Source: Streptomyces vietnamensis
GTDB lineage: Bacteria; Actinomycetota; Actinomycetes; Streptomycetales; Streptomycetaceae
DNA: 64,000 bases
NCBI RefSeq assembly: GCF_000830005.1
Contig: NZ_CP010407.1
Location: 7,948,001 to 8,012,000 of the forward strand
Reading direction: 5' to 3'
Position numbers and translations under genes: made by a program. Shown here one piece after another: positions 49,625-58,320 of the stretch; the stretch's first letter is position 1; each line of letters opens with the position of its first letter. The notes under the pieces were generated by a model that searched no databases, was not told the origin of the DNA, and worked only from the letters and a program-made list of their open reading frames with translations.

Positions 49625-50119
49625 ATGACCTCCACGACCCCGAACACGGCCCCGGATACGACCTCGAACACGGCCCCGAACGCCCCGATCGTCGCCGGCG
49701 GTCACACCCGGATCCGCCCGTTCAACACCCGCGAGACCTATCCCGAGCAGAACCTCGACAACGACCTCTGCCAGGCCGTCGTCGCCGGGAACACGGTGTA
49801 CGTCCGGGGCCAGATCGGCCAGGACCTCGACACCAGCGAATCCGTCGGCATCGGCGACGCCGAGGCCCAGGCCGAGCGCGCCATGGCCAACATCAAGATG
49901 CTGCTCGAAGAGGCGGGCAGCCGCATGGAGCACCTGGTCAAGCTGACGATCTACCTCATCGACCCCCGCTACCGCGAGGCGGTCTACCGCACCGTCGGCC
50001 GCTGGACCAAGGGCGTGCACCCCATCTCCACCGGTCTGGTCGTCTCCGCCCTCGCCCGCCCGGAGTGGCTGTGCGAGATCGACGCGATCGCCGTGATCCC
50101 CGAGGAGGCACGGGCATGA
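49625..50119 (+). CDS. RidA-family protein
   Basis: A 164-residue RidA/YjgF protein, of the type that hydrolyses reactive enamines or imines released by other enzymes. The N-terminal 20 residues are Thr/Asn/Ala/Pro repeats and low in complexity. The core starts near residue 30. The position usually taken by the imine-contacting Arg has LCEIDAIAVIP near the end (about 148-158), where the Glu is kept. It begins 10 nt after the monooxygenase stop with TGAGGAG upstream, and its stop overlaps the next start (ATGA). Confidence 0.87.
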   Translation: MTSTTPNTAPDTTSNTAPNAPIVAGGHTRIRPFNTRETYPEQNLDNDLCQAVVAGNTVYVRGQIGQDLDTSESVGIGDAEAQAERAMANIKMLLEEAGSRMEHLVKLTIYLIDPRYREAVYRTVGRWTKGVHPISTGLVVSALARPEWLCEIDAIAVIPEEARA

Positions 50120-50790
50120 CCTTCTCCCTTCTCGTACGCGACGGTGCGCGGTTCGGCGTCGTGGCGAGCTCGTCGAGTCCGGCCGTCTTCGCCCGGGTCG
50201 CCCATCTGCGGCCCGGGGTCGGCGCGGCGACCTCGCAGAACATCACCGACCCCACGCTCGGCACGAGCCTCCTCGCGGGCCTCGCCGAGCACGCGGACCC
50301 GGAACGCGCCCTGGCCGACGTCACCGGCGCCGCCCGGAACGCCGAGACCATCGCGTACCGGCAGCTGACCGTCCTCGGCCGCTCCGGTCCCGGCTTCGCG
50401 CACAGCGGGGCGCGGACGCTCGGCACGTACGCCTCGGCCACCGCGGACGGCGCGGTCGCCGCAGGCAACATGCTGTCCGGCACGCACATCCCCGGCGTCC
50501 TCCTCGACGCCTACGCCGCAGCCGAAGGGGAGCTCGAAGAGCGTCTCCTCACCGCCCTGAAGGCCGCCGTCGCGGCAGGCGGCGAGGAGGGGCCCGTGCA
50601 CTCCGCGGGCCTGGCGGTGGTCGCGGACGTCGACTGGCGCGTGACCGATCTGCGGGTGGACTGGGCCGACGACCCCGTCGACCGGCTCGGCGAACTCCTC
50701 GACGTCTGGCTGCCGCAGCGCGACGACTACGTGCGGCGCGGACTCGACCCCGCCTCCGCACCCTCGTACGGCGTCCCGGGGGACCAGTGA
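50116..50790 (+). CDS. DUF1028 Ntn-hydrolase-fold protein
   Basis: A 224-residue DUF1028 protein. The family has an Ntn-hydrolase-like fold, starting MTFSLLVRD and continuing with FGVVASSSSPAVFARV and the GVGAATSQN motif (about 35-43). GNMLSG is near 117. Many members occur beside amidase or peptidase genes; their activity is not well established. It is coupled at both ends by 4-nt overlaps to RidA and the M20 gene. Confidence 0.86.
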   Translation: MTFSLLVRDGARFGVVASSSSPAVFARVAHLRPGVGAATSQNITDPTLGTSLLAGLAEHADPERALADVTGAARNAETIAYRQLTVLGRSGPGFAHSGARTLGTYASATADGAVAAGNMLSGTHIPGVLLDAYAAAEGELEERLLTALKAAVAAGGEEGPVHSAGLAVVADVDWRVTDLRVDWADDPVDRLGELLDVWLPQRDDYVRRGLDPASAPSYGVPGDQ

Positions 50791-51941
50791 CGGGGGACAT
50801 GAAGGAGGCCGCCCGGCGGGCGGTCGACCGCCGGGCCGAGGAGCTGATCGCGCTCTCCGAGCGGCTGCACGCCGATCCGGAGACCGCCTGGGAGGAGCAC
50901 CGGGCCGCGGCCGCCGTGCCGGAACTCCTCGACCGGGCCGGATTCGACGTCACCTCCTCCCACCTGGGCCTGGAGACGGCGTTCCACGCCCGGTTCGGCA
51001 GCGGGCCCGTACGGATCGCCCTGTGCGCCGAGTACGACGCGCTGCCCGGCCTCGGCCACGCGTGCGGGCACAACCTCATCGCGGCGAGTTCGGTCGGGGC
51101 CGCGCTCGGCCTCGCGGCCGTCGCCGACGACGCCGGCCTCACCGTCGAGGTCTACGGCACCCCGGCCGAGGAGGGCGGCGGCGGCAAGATCGAGCTGCTC
51201 GACCGGGGTGCCTTCGCCGGGGTGGACCTCGCGATGATGGTGCACCCGGCGCCGGTCGACGTCGCCGAGGCCCGCCCGTTCGCGGTCAGCCACTCCAAGA
51301 TCTCCTACACCGGGAAGTCCGCGCACGCCGCGGCCTACCCGGAGGCCGGGATCAACGCGGCCGACGCCTTCACCGTCGCCCAGGTCGCGATCGGCCTCCT
51401 CCGCCAGCAACTCCCGTCCTCCGCCCGGGTGCACGGCGTGGTGACCCACGCCGGGGACGCCCCGAACGCCATCCCGGAGCGCTCGACCGGACGGTGGTAC
51501 GTACGGGCGGAGACGCTCGCGGAACTCGCCGCACTCGAACCACGGGTGATGCGGGCCTTCGAGGCCGGGGCCCTCGCGACGGGCTGCGAGCTCCGGATCG
51601 AGCCGGAGAGCAAGCCGTACGCGGAGTTCCGCACCGACGCCACCGCCCTCGGCCACTACCGCACGAACGCCCTCGCCCTGGGACGGGAGTTCGCGCCGCC
51701 CGGTCAGGCCGCACGGATGAGCCGCGCCTCCACCGACATGGGCAACGTCTCCCAGGTCGTGCCCGCGATCCACCCGTACATCGGCATCGGCTCCCTGCCC
51801 GCCACCAACCACCAGCACGAGTTCGCCGCGTACTGCGTGGGCGGGACGGCGGAGCGTGCCCTGCTCGACGGGGCGATCGCGCTGGCCTGGACCGGCGTGG
51901 ACCGAGCACTCGACTCCCGACCGTCCGAAGGACCCCGATGA
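50787..51941 (+). CDS. M20-family amidohydrolase (AbgB/ILR1-like)
   Basis: A 384-residue M20 metallopeptidase/amidohydrolase. The metal-ligand motif CAEYDALPGLGHACGHNL is at about 76-93 and GTPAEEGGGGK near 126. The dimerisation domain (about 180-290) is inserted as usual. Members of this clade cleave N-acyl amino acids or p-aminobenzoyl-glutamate-like amides, and plant/bacterial auxin-amino-acid conjugates. Being coupled to aspartase suggests that the amino acid freed here is aspartate. The GTG start overlaps the DUF1028 stop. Confidence 0.9.
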   Translation: MTGDMKEAARRAVDRRAEELIALSERLHADPETAWEEHRAAAAVPELLDRAGFDVTSSHLGLETAFHARFGSGPVRIALCAEYDALPGLGHACGHNLIAASSVGAALGLAAVADDAGLTVEVYGTPAEEGGGGKIELLDRGAFAGVDLAMMVHPAPVDVAEARPFAVSHSKISYTGKSAHAAAYPEAGINAADAFTVAQVAIGLLRQQLPSSARVHGVVTHAGDAPNAIPERSTGRWYVRAETLAELAALEPRVMRAFEAGALATGCELRIEPESKPYAEFRTDATALGHYRTNALALGREFAPPGQAARMSRASTDMGNVSQVVPAIHPYIGIGSLPATNHQHEFAAYCVGGTAERALLDGAIALAWTGVDRALDSRPSEGPR

Positions 51942-53389
51942 CCCCGACCCCCGACCCCAGCCGAACCGTCCCGCCGGACCGCGCGTACCGGACGGAGCAC
52001 GACATGCTCGGCGACGTCGACGTGCCGGCGGACGCCTACTACGGCGCGCACACCGCCCGGGCGCTGGTCAACTTCCCCCTCACCGGGGAGACCCTCGCCT
52101 CCCGCCCGCACATGATCCGCGCCCTCGCGGCGGTCAAGTGCGCCGCGGCCCGCGCCAACGCCGAGGTCGGCGCCCTGGACGGCACGCGCGCCACGGCGAT
52201 CGCGGACGCCTGCGCCGAGATCCGTGACGGAGCGCTCCACGAGCAGTTCGTGGTCGACCTCCTCCAGGGCGGCGCGGGCACGTCGACGAACATGAACGCC
52301 AACGAGGTGATCGCCAACCGCGCCCTCGAACTGCTCGGCCGCTCCCGCGGCGAGTACGCGGTCCTGCACCCCCTCGACCACGTCAACCTCGGCCAGAGCA
52401 CCAACGACGTCTGCCCGACCGCCCTGAGACTCGCCCTCGACGCACACGTCGGCGAGCTGCTCCGCGCCCTGGCCGGCCTGCGCGGCGCCTTCGAGGACAA
52501 GGCCGCCGAGTTCGCCGACGTCCTGAAGACGGGCCGCACCCAGCTGCAGGACGCCGTGCCCATGACGCTGGGCCAGGAGTTCGGGGCGTACGCCGCCACC
52601 CTCGCCGAGGACGAGCAGCGGCTCGCCGAGGTGAGACCGCTGCTGCACGAGCTCGGCCTCGGCGGCACGGCGATCGGCACCGGACTCAACGCCCGCCCGG
52701 GCTACCGGGAGCGCGCGGTGGAACACCTGCGACGGCTGACCGGCATCCCGACGCTTCAGTCCGCGCCCGACCTCGTCGAGGCCACCCAGGACGTCGGCGT
52801 CTTCGTCCACCTGTCCGGGGTGCTCAAGCGCGTCGCCGTGAAGCTGTCCAAGATCTGCAACGACCTGCGCCTGCTGTCCTCGGGGCCGCGGGCCGGACTC
52901 GGCGAGATCAACCTCCCCGCACGGCAGGCCGGTTCGTCCATCATGCCCGGCAAGGTCAATCCGGTGATCCCGGAGGCGGTCAACCAGATCGCCTTCGAGG
53001 TCATCGGCAACGACGTGACCGTCACCCTCGCCGCCGAGGGCGGCCAGCTCCAGCTCAACGCCTTCGGGCCGGTCATCCACCGGAGCCTCGGCGCCGGCCT
53101 CGACCACCTCACCGCGGGCATCGGCGTCCTCACCGAGCACTGTGTGCGGGGCATCACCGCCAACCGGGAACGGCTCGCGGAGACCGTCGCCGCCTCCACC
53201 GGTCTCGTCACCGCGCTCGGCCCCGCACTCGGCTACGAGACCGCCTGCGCCCTCGCCCTGGAGGCCCACCACACCGGCAGGCCCGCGCTCGACCTCGTAC
53301 GCGAGCGGGCGCTGCTGACCGAGGCGGAACTCGACGGGCTGACGAGCCCCGCAGCCCTGACGGGCCTGTCGCCGACCGGCGCCGCATAA
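51938..53389 (+). CDS. aspA: aspartate ammonia-lyase
   Basis: A 483-residue class II fumarase/aspartase. The signature GSSIMPGKVNP loop is at about 331-341. The GQSTNDVCPT motif is near 151, and GAGTSTNMNANEV near 112. AspA converts aspartate to fumarate and ammonia; fumarase of the same fold is the alternative. The ATG overlaps the M20 stop (ATGA), tying it to the amidohydrolase. It ends the operon before the LysR gene, 39 nt downstream. Confidence 0.9.
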   Translation: MTPTPDPSRTVPPDRAYRTEHDMLGDVDVPADAYYGAHTARALVNFPLTGETLASRPHMIRALAAVKCAAARANAEVGALDGTRATAIADACAEIRDGALHEQFVVDLLQGGAGTSTNMNANEVIANRALELLGRSRGEYAVLHPLDHVNLGQSTNDVCPTALRLALDAHVGELLRALAGLRGAFEDKAAEFADVLKTGRTQLQDAVPMTLGQEFGAYAATLAEDEQRLAEVRPLLHELGLGGTAIGTGLNARPGYRERAVEHLRRLTGIPTLQSAPDLVEATQDVGVFVHLSGVLKRVAVKLSKICNDLRLLSSGPRAGLGEINLPARQAGSSIMPGKVNPVIPEAVNQIAFEVIGNDVTVTLAAEGGQLQLNAFGPVIHRSLGAGLDHLTAGIGVLTEHCVRGITANRERLAETVAASTGLVTALGPALGYETACALALEAHHTGRPALDLVRERALLTEAELDGLTSPAALTGLSPTGAA

Positions 53390-53428
53390 GGTCGGAACCG
53401 ACCGGATCACCAGGCGCGAGGGCCACGC

Positions 53429-54355
53429 ATGACGTCACCAGTGGGTTTCACACTCGTCCAGCTCCGCTACTTCCTCGTGGCCGCCGAGCGCGGCTCGATG
53501 ACGGAGGCGGCGGCCGAGCTGCACATCGCGCAGTCCGCCGTGTCCACGGCCGTCCACAACCTGGAGCAGGACCTGCGGGTCCAGCTGTTCATCCGCCGGC
53601 GGGGCCGGGGCCTCGTGCTCACCCCCGCCGGGGAGCGGCTCCGGCAGCAGGCGCGGGAGCTCCTCGCCCGCGCCCGCGAGGTCGAGCGGGAGGCCCGCGG
53701 AGACGGCGAGTCCCTGTCCGGGCCGGTGGCCGTCGGCTGTTTCGTGACCCTGGCCCCGTACTATCTGCCGGCCCTGTTCAGCGAGTGCACCCGGCGCCAT
53801 CCCGGCATCGAGCTCGACGTCGTGGAGGCGGAGTCGGACCAGCTCGTCCAGGCCCTGGCGGCGGGGCGCGTCGACTTCGCGCTCACCTACGACCTCGGTC
53901 TGTCGGCCGAGCCGGACCTGGACGCCGAGACGGTCGCCCGGGCCCCGGCGTACGTCATCGTCCCGGCCGATCACCCGCTGGCCGGCCGGGACGGCGTCGA
54001 GCTGGCCGAACTGTCCGGGGAACCGCTCGTCCTCCTCGACCTGCCCCACAGTCGCGACTACTTCCGCTCGCTGGTCGCCGCCACCGGCACCGCGCCCGAC
54101 GTGCGCTACCGCACCCAGAGCTACGAGACCGTGCGCTCCCTGGTGGCGCGCGGACTCGGCTACTCGGTGCTCAACCAGCGGCCGGCGACCAGCCAGACGT
54201 ACGGCGGCGGCGAGATCGCGGAGCTCCGGCTCCGGGACGGCGGCCCGCCGCTCGAGGTCAAGCTCGCCACGGTGGGGGGCGTGGCGCAGACCGCCCGCGC
54301 CCGCGCGGTGATGGACCTGCTGCGGGAGATCGCCGCCCGGCCCGCCGGGGCCTGA
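53429..54355 (+). CDS. LysR-family regulator downstream of the aspartase operon
   Basis: A 308-residue LysR protein. The N-terminal winged helix (about 8-65) contains SMTEAAAELHIAQSAVSTAVHNLEQDL. The effector domain (about 95-300) starts GPVAVGCFVTLAP. Being on the same strand and 39 nt after aspA, it is likely co-transcribed, or reads from a short promoter, and probably controls the FMO-RidA-DUF1028-M20-AspA set. The effector is unknown. Confidence 0.9.
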   Translation: MTSPVGFTLVQLRYFLVAAERGSMTEAAAELHIAQSAVSTAVHNLEQDLRVQLFIRRRGRGLVLTPAGERLRQQARELLARAREVEREARGDGESLSGPVAVGCFVTLAPYYLPALFSECTRRHPGIELDVVEAESDQLVQALAAGRVDFALTYDLGLSAEPDLDAETVARAPAYVIVPADHPLAGRDGVELAELSGEPLVLLDLPHSRDYFRSLVAATGTAPDVRYRTQSYETVRSLVARGLGYSVLNQRPATSQTYGGGEIAELRLRDGGPPLEVKLATVGGVAQTARARAVMDLLREIAARPAGA

Positions 54356-54371
54356 ACGGCGACCTCGCGCT

Positions 54372-54435
54372 TCAGAGGCCGGCGCGGCCCGTCGCCGTCC
54401 GGACTCAGAGGTCGGCGCGGCCCGTCACCGTCCGG
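54372..54435. repeat. 31-bp direct repeat duplicating the 3' end of the TetR gene
   Basis: Two 31-bp copies with two mismatches begin at 54372 and 54405 (period 33 bp). The second is the last ten codons plus stop of the TetR gene; the first lies just beyond its stop codon. The coding 3' end has been duplicated in whole codons into the 3' region. Confidence 0.85.
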
Positions 54436-55031
54436 GCGTGGGCCAGGAGCAGTTCACGGGCCCTGTCGGGGCGCAGTGCGGCGTTGCGGCTGACGATGTG
54501 CAGTCCGTAGCCGTCCTCCAGGGCCACGAGCCCGTGCGCCAGGTCCGACGCGGGCGCGGCGAGCGTGAAACCGCCGGTCGCGGCGCCCACCGCGAGGGCG
54601 GTCGTGTAGAGCGCGACCTCCCGGGCGAAGAGCGAGGCCATCAGCTCGGCGTGGCCCGGGCTGCGGCCGGCGCGCCGGTGCAGCTCGTACAGGAGCCCGT
54701 GGACCGGGTCGTCCGTCATGCTCGGCAGGCCGCTGTCCAGGAGGGCCCGCAGTCGCGCGGCGGGATCGTCGGGGGCCGCCTCGTCGTAGGCCTGCTGCCG
54801 GGAGGCCAGATAGCCCTCCACGGCGTCCCGGTGCACCTCCAGGACGAGGTCGTCGAGCTCGGGGTAGTAGTACAGGACCGAGCCCTGGGAGACGCCCGCG
54901 GCCTCCGCGATGTCCTTGATGCGCAGGCCTTCTAGGCCGCGCTCCGCGATGGCCCGTCCCGCGGCGGAGACCAGGGCCTCCCGTCGTGCCGTCTGGTCGC
55001 GTGGTCTGCCCGCTTTCCTCATGACGCCCAT
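54405..55031 (-). CDS. TetR-family regulator of the amine catabolism set
   Basis: A 208-residue TetR regulator. The DNA-binding helices are at about 12-60 (LRIKDIAEAAGVSQGSVLYYYPELDDL) and the ligand domain follows. It diverges from the aldehyde dehydrogenase gene with 222 bp between, and an inverted repeat lies next to its own start. It probably represses the dehydrogenase-aminotransferase-permease genes and itself until an amine or its product binds. The start may be ATG 55031 or ATG 55022; neither has a strong ribosome site. Confidence 0.9.
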   Translation of the reverse strand: MGVMRKAGRPRDQTARREALVSAAGRAIAERGLEGLRIKDIAEAAGVSQGSVLYYYPELDDLVLEVHRDAVEGYLASRQQAYDEAAPDDPAARLRALLDSGLPSMTDDPVHGLLYELHRRAGRSPGHAELMASLFAREVALYTTALAVGAATGGFTLAAPASDLAHGLVALEDGYGLHIVSRNAALRPDRARELLLAHARTVTGRADL

Positions 55032-55034
55032 TCT

Positions 55035-55050
55035 CTGATGCCCGTATCAG
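55035..55050. promoter_or_regulatory. inverted repeat CTGAT-N6-ATCAG, probable TetR operator
   Basis: CTGATGCCCGTATCAG is an inverted repeat 4 nt upstream of the tetR start, between the divergent genes. Its 16-bp size and place fit an autoregulatory TetR operator. Confidence 0.55.
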
Positions 55051-55078
55051 GTTGTGCAAGAAGTTCTCGTCCAGAGCA

Positions 55079-55107
55079 TTGACGGCCGGTTCACCAATTG
55101 TTTGAAT
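55079..55107 (+). promoter_or_regulatory. HrdB-like promoter for the aldehyde dehydrogenase gene
   Basis: TTGACG (55079-55084), a 17-bp spacer and TTGAAT (55102-55107) match the vegetative -35 and -10 consensus at five and four of six positions. It lies 147 nt upstream of the dehydrogenase ATG, in an AT-richer patch. Confidence 0.5.
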
Positions 55108-55253
55108 CCCAACTCAAAGAAGTCGGCGCGGATGCTCCCTGCCGGACTCCTCTCCCTCTCCGCCGCCCCCGCACACCGCCCGGGCCGCACCTCCCCGTCC
55201 CCCGCACGGGCACCGGCTCGCCCACGTCCCACGACGCAATCGAAGGCCACACC

Positions 55254-56726
55254 ATGCAGACGTACGCCCACTGGCAGCAGCGCGCCGCCGCACTCACGCC
55301 CCGCACGCGCCTGTTCATCGACGGAGCGTGGACCGACCCCACCGACGACCGGTGGATCCCGACCGTCGACCCCGCGACCGGCAAGACCACCGCCCACGTG
55401 GCGGCCGGCTCCGCCGCCGACGTCGACCGGGCCGTGGCCGCGGCCCGTACCTCCTTCGAGGACGGCCGCTGGTCGCGCACCGCACCCGCGGAGCGCAAGC
55501 GGGTCCTGCTCGCCCTCGCCCGCCTCATCGAGGAGCACGGCGAGGAACTCGCCCTCTGCGACACCCTCGACATGGGCAAGCCCATCGCGGAGTCGTACGG
55601 CACCGACGTCCCCGGCGCGGCCGGCGTCTTCGCCTGGTACGCCGAGGCCGTCGACAAGCTCTACGACGAGGTCGCCCCGGCCCCGCCGGGCAACCTGGCC
55701 CTCGTGCGCCGCGCCCCGCTGGGCGTCGTCGGCGCGGTGGTGCCCTGGAACTTCCCCCTCGACCTGGCGAGCTGGAAGCTGGCGCCCGCCCTGGCCGCCG
55801 GCAACAGCGTCGTACTGAAGCCCGCCGAGCAGTCCCCGCTCTCTGCCCTGCTCCTCGCCGAGCTCGCCGCGGAGGCCGGCCTGCCGGACGGCGTGCTGAA
55901 CGTCGTCCCCGGCCCGGGGGAGACGACCGGGCGGGCGCTCGGCCTCCACCCGGACGTGGACACCCTCGTCTTCACCGGGTCCACCGCCGTGGCCAAGCGG
56001 TTCCTCGCCTACTCCGCCGAGTCCAACATGAAGCAGGTCTGGCCCGAGGCCGGCGGCAAGAGCCCCCACCTGGTCTTCGCCGACGCCGACCTGGACGCGG
56101 CCGCGGAACGCGCCGCCTGGGGCTTCGTCTACAACGCCGGGCAGGTGTGCTCCGCCAACACCCGGCTGCTCGTCGAGGCCTCCGTCGCCGAGGAGTTCAC
56201 GGCCCGCGTCGCCGAACACGCCCGCACCTGGCTGCCCGGCGACCCGCTCGACCCCGCCACCCGCCTCGGACCGCTCGTCGACGAGGCCCAGGCGGTACGC
56301 GTCCTCGAAGCCGTGCGGTCATCGGGCGGCACGCTCGTGTGCGGCGGCACGCGACCCGACCGGGACGGCGCCTACCTCGACCCCACCGTCGTCACCGGCC
56401 TCGGCCCCGACGCCCCGCTCGTCCGGGAGGAGCTCTTCGGCCCCGTGCTCACGGTGCTCCCCTTCCGGGACGAGGCCGAGGCGATCCGCCTCGCCAACGA
56501 CTCCGCCTACGGCCTCGCCGCCTCCCTGTGGACCCGGGACCTCGGCCGCGCCCACCGCGTGTCCGACGCCCTGCGCGCCGGGACCGTGTCCGTCAACACG
56601 GTCGACGCGCTCAGCCCGTACACCCCCTTCGGCGGGTTCAAGCAGTCCGGCCACGGCCGTGACCTCTCCCTGCACTCCTTCGACAAGTACACCGGCCTGA
56701 AGACCACCTGGATCGCGTACGGCTGA
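55254..56726 (+). CDS. aldehyde dehydrogenase (PuuC-like)
   Basis: A 490-residue NAD(P)-dependent aldehyde dehydrogenase. The catalytic Cys is residue 299 in YNAGQVCSANTRL, and the general-base Glu is near 265 in WPEAGGKSP. The best fit is the gamma-aminobutyraldehyde or glutamyl-aminobutyraldehyde type, given the aminotransferase and permease that follow. The ATG at 55254 begins the conserved TYAHWQQRAAAL segment; the frame runs 52 codons upstream through the leader. Likely role: oxidation of an omega-aminoaldehyde from putrescine or a related amine. Confidence 0.9.
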   Translation: MQTYAHWQQRAAALTPRTRLFIDGAWTDPTDDRWIPTVDPATGKTTAHVAAGSAADVDRAVAAARTSFEDGRWSRTAPAERKRVLLALARLIEEHGEELALCDTLDMGKPIAESYGTDVPGAAGVFAWYAEAVDKLYDEVAPAPPGNLALVRRAPLGVVGAVVPWNFPLDLASWKLAPALAAGNSVVLKPAEQSPLSALLLAELAAEAGLPDGVLNVVPGPGETTGRALGLHPDVDTLVFTGSTAVAKRFLAYSAESNMKQVWPEAGGKSPHLVFADADLDAAAERAAWGFVYNAGQVCSANTRLLVEASVAEEFTARVAEHARTWLPGDPLDPATRLGPLVDEAQAVRVLEAVRSSGGTLVCGGTRPDRDGAYLDPTVVTGLGPDAPLVREELFGPVLTVLPFRDEAEAIRLANDSAYGLAASLWTRDLGRAHRVSDALRAGTVSVNTVDALSPYTPFGGFKQSGHGRDLSLHSFDKYTGLKTTWIAYG

Positions 56727-56767
56727 CCCGCCGGCGACCGGAACGACGCCGACGCAGCACCCGACCC

Positions 56768-56797
56768 GACACCTGCACCGACACCTGCACCGACACC
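56768..56797 (+). repeat. 12-bp tandem repeat before the aminotransferase gene
   Basis: GACACCTGCACC occurs twice head to tail (56768 and 56780) and then begins a third time, in the 97-bp gap between the dehydrogenase and aminotransferase. Function unknown. Confidence 0.8.
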
Positions 56798-56823
56798 CTC
56801 ACCCCAGCAAGGGACTCACCACC

Positions 56824-58179
56824 ATGACCAGCGACCACACCGCAGACCTGACCCGCCTCGACCGGGCGCACATCATCCACCCCTACCTGCCGGGCACCGC
56901 CACCGAGCGCGTGATCATGACCTCGGGATCCGGCTGCCGGCTCACCGACACCGAGGGCCGCGACTACCTCGACGCCACCGGCGGCCTCTGGCTCGCCCAG
57001 ATCGGCCACGGCCGCGAGGAGGTCGCCGACGTCGCCCACGAGCAGATGAAGAAGCTCGAGTACTTCACCAGCTTCTGGGAGTTCTCCAACGAGCCGGCCA
57101 TTGAGCTCGCCGCCCGCCTGGCCGAGATCGCCCCCGACCCGCTCAACCACGTCTACTTCACCTCCGGCGGCTCCGAGGGCAACGAGGCGGCCATCAAGAT
57201 GGCCCGCTACTACCACCACCGGCGCGGCGAGGGCAGCCGGACGTGGATCCTGGCCCGCAGCAAGGCCTACCACGGCATCGGCTACGGCGGCGGCTCGGCC
57301 ACCGGCTTCCCCGTCTACCACGAGGGCTTCGCCCCGATGATGCCGCACGTCTCCCACCTCACGCCCCCGTGGCCGTACCGCAGCGAGCTCTACGACGGCC
57401 AGGACCCGACCGACTTCCTCATCCGCGAACTCGAGGAGCGCATCGCCGAGATCGGCCCGAAGAACATCGCCGCCATGATCGGCGAGCCCATCATGGGCGT
57501 CGGCGGCATGCTCGTCCCGCCGGCCGACTACTGGCCCCGGGTGCGCGAGGTCCTCGACCGGCACGGCATCCTGCTCGTCTTCGACGAGGTCGTCACCGCG
57601 TACGGCCGGGTCGGGGAGTGGTTCGCCGCCCAGTACTTCGACGTCACCCCGGACATCATCGTCACCGCCAAGGGCATCACCTCCGGCTACGTGCCGCTCG
57701 GCGCCCTCCTGGTGAGCGACGGCCTCGCCGAGGTGCTCCTGCGCGACCACGGCTTCCCCATGGGCTACACGTACAACGGCCACCCCGTCGCCACCGCCGT
57801 CGCCCTCGCCAACCTCGACATCATCGAGCGGGAGGGGCTGCTCGCCCGCGCCACGAGCGTGGGCTCCTTCCTCCACGGCGAACTGAAGGCGCAGCTGGGC
57901 GACCTGCCGATCGTCGGCGAGATCCGCTCCGTCGGCATGATGCTGGCCGTCGAACTGGTCCAGGACCGCGCCACCCGCGCACCCCTGCCCCTCGACCCGG
58001 CCCGCATGCCCCACGACGTCATCCGCCGCGAAGCCGGCGTGATCGTGCGGGACTCCGCCCACAGCCTGGTCCTGTCCCCGCCGCTCGTCATGACCGAGAC
58101 CGAGGCCAAGGAAGTCGCGACCGCGCTGCGCGGCGTCCTGGAGCGCACCACGCCCACCGGCGAGATCCGCCCCGCCTGA
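56824..58179 (+). CDS. class III omega-aminotransferase (putrescine/beta-alanine type)
   Basis: A 451-residue PLP enzyme of the class III aminotransferase family. The lysine that binds PLP is Lys283 in TAKGITSGYVPLG. FDEVVTAYGRVGEWF (about 255-269) holds the Asp that contacts the pyridine nitrogen. The nearest types are putrescine-pyruvate and beta-alanine-pyruvate transaminases. With the dehydrogenase upstream and permease downstream it forms a route from an imported diamine or omega-amino acid to an aldehyde and an acid. Confidence 0.9.
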   Translation: MTSDHTADLTRLDRAHIIHPYLPGTATERVIMTSGSGCRLTDTEGRDYLDATGGLWLAQIGHGREEVADVAHEQMKKLEYFTSFWEFSNEPAIELAARLAEIAPDPLNHVYFTSGGSEGNEAAIKMARYYHHRRGEGSRTWILARSKAYHGIGYGGGSATGFPVYHEGFAPMMPHVSHLTPPWPYRSELYDGQDPTDFLIRELEERIAEIGPKNIAAMIGEPIMGVGGMLVPPADYWPRVREVLDRHGILLVFDEVVTAYGRVGEWFAAQYFDVTPDIIVTAKGITSGYVPLGALLVSDGLAEVLLRDHGFPMGYTYNGHPVATAVALANLDIIEREGLLARATSVGSFLHGELKAQLGDLPIVGEIRSVGMMLAVELVQDRATRAPLPLDPARMPHDVIRREAGVIVRDSAHSLVLSPPLVMTETEAKEVATALRGVLERTTPTGEIRPA

Positions 58180-58187
58180 CACCGCCC

Positions 58188-58216
58188 GGGAGGCCCGGTG
58201 CCCCGCCGGGCCTCCC
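58188..58216 (+). terminator. hairpin between aminotransferase and permease genes
   Basis: A perfect 11-bp stem GGGAGGCCCGG / CCGGGCCTCCC (58188-58198 and 58206-58216, 7-nt loop), 8 nt after the aminotransferase stop. It probably ends or reduces transcription before the permease. Confidence 0.75.
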
Positions 58217-58221
58217 CGACA

Positions 58222-58283
58222 CGGACGCCACGCCGTCACCGTGCTCGTGCGCGGACGCCGCCACGCCGTCACCGCGCTCGCGC
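58222..58283 (+). repeat. imperfect ~30-bp direct repeat upstream of the permease
   Basis: Two similar units starting CGGACGCC at 58222 and 58252 share ACGCCGTCACCG and CTCG blocks; the second has a 3-bp insert. They lie between the hairpin and the permease start and may be an upstream regulatory duplication. Confidence 0.6.
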
Positions 58284-58320
58284 CTGCTCGCAGTACCCCT
58301 CTCCCCGCTAGGAACTGCCC

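Noticed and set aside
54372..54435. Possible attachment site (att) duplication
   Set aside because: No integrase or mobile gene is near, the copies are adjacent, and one is simply the end of the tetR coding sequence.
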